Assembly (NCBI GenBank): GCA_015662815.1
Contig: DQTK01000010.1
Location: 1 to 8,185, forward strand
Length of the DNA: 8,185 nt
From: Aquifex aeolicus
Lineage (GTDB): Bacteria > Aquificota > Aquificia > Aquificales > Aquificaceae
Direction of reading: 5' to 3'
Shown here piece after piece: positions 5,431 through 8,185 of this stretch (position 1 is the first letter of the stretch; the number at the start of each line of letters is the position of its first letter). A program made the translations under genes and the position numbers. The notes beneath the pieces were generated by a model. That model had not been told where the DNA came from. It did not search any database and saw only the letters and a list, made by a program, of their open reading frames with translations.

Positions 5431-6305
5431 ATGTAGTAATCTCTATGGAAACTTGGGATATAGACGATACCCTTATGCTTCTCTTTCTTCTGCATTATCA
5501 TTTGAAAGGCAAAATAAACATTATCGCTGTAGAAATAGACAGGGGTACACTGTTCCAGAATAACTATGTAAACTATATTCTCAGAAGAGTTGAAGTTGAA
5601 ATCCCTCTTTTTTCAAGGAATATCCCAGAAGATAGCGAAGAAATACCGGATTATTACTATGATTTCTTTGAAAATTTGGAGAGAAAGGAACTCAGGTTAA
5701 GGTCGCGGGAAGACCTTATAGATTCACTAAGAGGAAGAAAATTTAAGCTTCTGGTAGGAGGAAGTCTTAATTTAATTCCTTTTCTTTTAAAAGAAGGAAT
5801 TTATCCGGAGGAAATATTTATACAGGGCGGTTTTGCGGGAAGAAATATAACCGGGGAAACCAATAAAAAATTCGGGAACAGAGTTTTCAATGCCACCTTT
5901 AATTTCAATAAAGATTTAAAATCTACAGAAGAGTTTTTTAGGTTAAAGGAAAAAATAAATATACCGACTTATTTGATTTCAAAAAATGTAAACCATTTAA
6001 TTTTGGTGAGGTACGAGGAAGTTTTAAACATAGCGCCGGAGACAAAACCTCAGGAATTTTACTTAGAAATCCTGAGGAAATATTTGAAGGTTTGTAGAAG
6101 AGAAAAGAGCTTACACGATGTATACGCAGCTGTAGCAATGTTTAAAAGAGATTTATTTCTTTGGAAAGAAGTGAAACCTGTTTTTAGAGAGGGAAAGAAA
6201 TTCAGAGAGTGGGGAGCAGTAGAAGCGAAAAGCAATACATGGATAACCGTCAAAGCCAAAGACGGAGAAATAAAGAGATACGTTCTCTTCAGAGAAGAGT
6301 TTTAG
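5427..6305 (+). CDS. Nucleoside-hydrolase-like (IUNH superfamily) protein, degenerate active site
   Basis: 292 residues, soluble, overlapping the gyrA stop by four bases (ATGA), so it is probably coupled to gyrA. I align it with the inosine-uridine nucleoside hydrolase fold. VVISMETWDIDDTL (3-16) stands where the family has DxDxxxDD. VGGSLNLIPFLL (110-121) matches the GPLTNIA segment, IQGGFAGRN (132-140) matches the MGG-G-GN segment, and LHDVYAAVAMF (229-239) matches the HDPxAVA segment. The D13-D14 pair and H230-D231 are kept. The first two Asp of the N-terminal motif are M7 and T9, the Asn of VVGN is replaced (Arg in my alignment), and the Glu of EFN is Val. Several calcium and ribose contacts of Crithidia nucleoside hydrolase are thus missing. 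It may hydrolyse a different ribosyl substrate, bind without catalysis, or have another role. The family call is by eye and moderately sure; the function is unknown. Confidence 0.6.
   Translation: MNVVISMETWDIDDTLMLLFLLHYHLKGKINIIAVEIDRGTLFQNNYVNYILRRVEVEIPLFSRNIPEDSEEIPDYYYDFFENLERKELRLRSREDLIDSLRGRKFKLLVGGSLNLIPFLLKEGIYPEEIFIQGGFAGRNITGETNKKFGNRVFNATFNFNKDLKSTEEFFRLKEKINIPTYLISKNVNHLILVRYEEVLNIAPETKPQEFYLEILRKYLKVCRREKSLHDVYAAVAMFKRDLFLWKEVKPVFREGKKFREWGAVEAKSNTWITVKAKDGEIKRYVLFREEF
6285..6303 (+). terminator. Possible intrinsic terminator embedded in the last codons
   Basis: CTCTTC (6285-6290), loop AGA, GAAGAG (6294-6299), then TTTT (6300-6303). The stem is perfect but only six pairs, half of them A-T, and it encodes the last residues of the nucleoside-hydrolase-like protein. 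It lies where the plus-strand genes must stop before meeting the convergent minus-strand gene. On the minus strand the hairpin has no T-run after it, so it would be one-directional. A weak stem is doubtful at high growth temperature. Confidence 0.35.
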
Positions 6306-7333
6306 TCCTTGTAATACTCTTCAAAGGCTATCCACGTTTTGGGGATTCTGAACTTTAAATTATCCCACTCTTTCATATATCTTCTTCTCTTTTCTGCAGC
6401 ACGGTTGATAGATTGCCCCAATGTATCCATTGACTCCTCTTCGTACTCCTGAATTTCTCCTTCCAGTATAGCCCTGCCCGCCATATCTCCGGTTAGGACT
6501 GCATTTGCAATTCCACCTCCGGTAATGGGATGGCAAAAACCTCCGGCATCTCCGACAAGCAAAACTCTGCCTCTTACTGGCTCTATTACTCCTTCTCCGG
6601 GAATAAATCCTCCTGTCCTGCCGAGGATTGGTTTTATATAAATGAAATCTTCCAGTTCCTTAACAAACTTGTTTAAAACTTCAACGACGTCGAGCTTATA
6701 ATCCAGGTCTATGCCCACACCTACGTTCGCGACATCTCCCTTAGGAAAAATCCATCCGTATCCACCGGGAATATAATCTCTAAAGAATATGAGAAGGTCC
6801 CTCAGTTTTTTCTTTAACCTTAATGTATACTGTGCTGTAATTAAAAAGTTCTTTGTATATTCTCCCGTCAACCTCGCAACAGTGGAACGTGCTCCATCTG
6901 CTCCGATTAGAGAGTTTGCTGAAACCTTTAGCATTTCATTTTTTCCCAAATCTTTTAAAAACACAAAATTACCATCAAAGCCTATAAATTTGGTTTTTAG
7001 CATAAGCTCGGCTCCCTCTTTAGTGGCAAGCCCGGCTATTTTTTTATCCCACAGGGTTCTGTTCAGAATAAAGCCTTCAGAATACATGGTTGTTATCTCA
7101 CCCCAGGGTGTAAAGTGAACCATATTATTGACTTTCTGTACTATAGTTTCGGGAGAGAAAAATTCTGGAAATTTGTAATACAACTGCACAGGGACAAATT
7201 CCGCACACTGAACCGGATAACCTACTTCCTTTCTTGAATCCACTAATAGAACTCTAGCACCCTCTTTGGCAAGTGTATAGGCAGCAGTAGAACCTCCGGG
7301 ACCAGCTCCTATAACAACGACATCGTAGTGCAT
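6302..7333 (-). CDS. Geranylgeranyl reductase family FAD-dependent oxidoreductase
   Basis: A flavoprotein that reduces isolated double bonds of polyprenyl chains. 343 residues, starting with MHYDVVVIGAGPGG: the dinucleotide motif GAGPGG (9-14) is followed by D32 at the end of the second strand, which binds the FAD ribose. CAEFVP (43-48) lies where family members have a conserved Cys near the flavin. GADGARS (144-150) and GDAGGFCHPITGGGI (261-275) are the two further FAD-binding motifs of this superfamily. PGGYGWIFPKG (189-199) is the family signature, and VGVGI follows. The C-terminal part is shorter than in plant or archaeal enzymes. A likely substrate is the side chain of the respiratory naphthoquinone, since Hydrogenobacter relatives make a tetrahydro-heptaprenyl quinone; this is inference. 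GAGG (revcomp of 7347-7350) lies 13 bases upstream of the ATG, rather far. The gene before it ends 49 bases upstream on the same strand. Confidence 0.88.
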   Translation of the reverse strand: MHYDVVVIGAGPGGSTAAYTLAKEGARVLLVDSRKEVGYPVQCAEFVPVQLYYKFPEFFSPETIVQKVNNMVHFTPWGEITTMYSEGFILNRTLWDKKIAGLATKEGAELMLKTKFIGFDGNFVFLKDLGKNEMLKVSANSLIGADGARSTVARLTGEYTKNFLITAQYTLRLKKKLRDLLIFFRDYIPGGYGWIFPKGDVANVGVGIDLDYKLDVVEVLNKFVKELEDFIYIKPILGRTGGFIPGEGVIEPVRGRVLLVGDAGGFCHPITGGGIANAVLTGDMAGRAILEGEIQEYEEESMDTLGQSINRAAEKRRRYMKEWDNLKFRIPKTWIAFEEYYKD

Positions 7334-7382
7334 AGGATAAATTTAGCCTCTTTTAATTAGATTTTCATAGCTTAGTATAACT

Positions 7383-7700
7383 TCATTTTGCACACCGCTG
7401 AACTTCTTTGTCTTTATCCTTGTTCTCTTTATTAAGTTTTTGTTTCAAGGATTTTGCCGGTTTAAAAACGGGCACATACCTTTCCCTTATGTACATCTCT
7501 ATACCGGTTCTTGGATTTTTTACAAATCTGCCGGGTTTTCTTTTTAGTTTAAACGTACCAAAACCCCTTATCTCTACTTTTTCACCATTTAGAATGCTTT
7601 CTTTCATTATTTCAAAAGTAGCATTTACTATAAGAACAGCCTTCTTATATGAGATGCCTTTCCTCTTTGCAAGTTCCTTTGCTATATCAGACTTGTTCAC
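7383..7700 (-). CDS. HU/IHF-family nucleoid DNA-binding protein with C-terminal tail
   Basis: A histone-like dimer subunit that bends DNA in the nucleoid. 105 residues: two N-terminal helices (1-38), the GFGTF turn (46-50), the DNA-binding arm with KNPRTG (61-66) whose P63 is the proline that intercalates in HU and IHF, and the closing segment VPVFKPAKSLKQKL (76-89). Core length matches the family, but residues 90-105 are an added charged tail (NKENKDKDKEVQRCAK) with a lone Cys at 103, unusual because HU proteins generally lack Cys. HU versus IHF cannot be settled by eye. The start is GTG at 7700, with GGAGG (revcomp of 7708-7712) seven bases upstream. It overlaps the lptA stop as GTGA, so the two are translationally linked. 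Confidence 0.93.
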   Translation of the reverse strand: MNKSDIAKELAKRKGISYKKAVLIVNATFEIMKESILNGEKVEIRGFGTFKLKRKPGRFVKNPRTGIEMYIRERYVPVFKPAKSLKQKLNKENKDKDKEVQRCAK

Positions 7701-8131
7701 TTTTCTTCCTCCACGTAAACGGTCCTTACACGCTTTGTAGTCCCTTTAGCCGTAAGCCTATTTTCTTTCCTATAAAGGAAAATTTCATCAGCTTCAAGTA
7801 TACGGTTTCCTTCCACAATTCTTGCATTTCCCTTCATATAGATTACATCCCTTTGCATATCGTACTCAACGTAATCAGCATAAGATCTTCTACTATCTTC
7901 TATAACTTTTACTTTTCCCTTTGCGATTATCTTCAAAGGTTTGCCGTCTTTATCCAAAATTATAATAACTTCGTCGGCTTTAAGAATCGAAGAACCTCTT
8001 ATAAGTTTGACATTACCTTTATAGATAAGTTTGTCGTTGGAGAACTCTAAAATGTTTGCCTCACCTGTAATCGATTGGGAAAACCCGAGAGCTATAAAAC
8101 TAAGGAGTACTATGAATACTTTTAACCTCAT
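7697..8131 (-). CDS. lptA: LptA/OstA-like periplasmic lipopolysaccharide transport protein
   Basis: LptA bridges the periplasm between LptC and LptD and carries lipopolysaccharide to the outer membrane. 144 residues, of which about 1-18 form a Sec signal peptide (RLK, hydrophobic core, GFS before QS). The rest is a series of short beta-strands in the OstA-like beta-jellyroll pattern. Repeated units are seen: ANILEFSNDKLIYKGNVKLI, then LKADEVIIILDKDGKPLKII, then YADYVEYDMQRDVIYMKGNA, then LEADEIFLYRKENRLTAKG, the typical G-NV/A-R-G and ADE signatures. It is shorter than E. coli LptA (185 residues). ATG 8131 is chosen over the adjacent TTG 8134 because AAGGT (revcomp of 8140-8144) is then eight bases away. 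HU follows with a four-base overlap. The upstream neighbour is cut by the window edge. Confidence 0.82.
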   Translation of the reverse strand: MRLKVFIVLLSFIALGFSQSITGEANILEFSNDKLIYKGNVKLIRGSSILKADEVIIILDKDGKPLKIIAKGKVKVIEDSRRSYADYVEYDMQRDVIYMKGNARIVEGNRILEADEIFLYRKENRLTAKGTTKRVRTVYVEEEK

Positions 8132-8185
8132 CAATAATTACCTTAAAGGGTTTGAAGAAGATTTTAAAGCCTTTTCCCTTTATAA
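8100..8185 (-). CDS. Possible 3' end of an upstream gene overlapping lptA
   Basis: On the minus strand one frame is open from the window edge to a TAG at 8102-8100, giving 27 residues (including GFKIFFKPFKVIIDEV) and running 32 bases into lptA. The other two frames stop within 25 bases of the edge. If real, it is the tail of the gene preceding lptA; otherwise 8132-8185 is the lptA leader. No family can be recognised from so little sequence. Confidence 0.25.
   Translation of the reverse strand, partial: IKGKGFKIFFKPFKVIIDEVKSIHSTP

Noticed and set aside
7374..7379. TATACT on the minus strand as a promoter for the geranylgeranyl-reductase-type gene
   Set aside because: Five of six bases match, but the -35 region is poor and a single such match in AT-rich DNA is expected by chance; read-through from HU is equally likely.
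7649..8050. 133-residue plus-strand reading frame opposite lptA and HU
   Set aside because: It is antisense to two well-supported genes and its Phe/Ser/Tyr-rich composition is that of a shadow frame.
8132..8134. TTG at 8134 as lptA start
   Set aside because: ATG at 8131 is a better codon and better spaced from the AAGGT ribosome-binding site; the difference is one residue.

Overview
The window looks like chromosomal DNA from a hyperthermophilic bacterium of the Aquificaceae, close to Aquifex. It is moderately AT-rich, proteins are short, Lys/Glu/Ile-rich and use AGA/AGG for most arginines, and genes are packed with gaps of under 60 bases or with overlaps. The FabI protein closely resembles, but is not identical to, what I recall of Aquifex aeolicus FabI, and the small cytochrome resembles A. 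aeolicus cytochrome c555. I therefore infer a close relative rather than the VF5 type strain; this rests on memory, not on a search.

Plus strand, 1-6305: the 3' part of an outer-membrane beta-barrel gene, then fabI (enoyl-ACP reductase), a secreted monoheme cytochrome c, an OsmC-family protein overlapping trpA (tryptophan synthase alpha), the type IIA topoisomerase A subunit (gyrA) and, overlapping it by four bases, a nucleoside-hydrolase-like gene of unknown role. Minus strand, 8131 down to 6302: an lptA-like LPS-transport gene, an HU/IHF-family gene overlapping its stop, and a geranylgeranyl-reductase-type flavoprotein. The two blocks converge and overlap tail to tail at 6302-6305. The mix of unrelated functions in tight clusters fits the dispersed gene order known for Aquifex. 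I see no tRNA or rRNA gene, CRISPR array, insertion sequence or phage gene, and no gene-free stretch over 300 bases.

The points most worth a second look are these. Both osmC and gyrA have a perfect TATAAT exactly seven bases before their ATG and no ribosome-binding site, which predicts leaderless mRNAs. The topoisomerase lacks a recognisable GyrA box, matching the gyrase/topo IV chimera described for A. aeolicus, and has Gln at the quinolone-contact Ser83 position. The gene after gyrA keeps the outline of a nucleoside hydrolase but has lost several catalytic-site residues. A compact hairpin abuts the osmC -10 box. I found no clearly new multi-gene defence or mobile system; most of the window is housekeeping.
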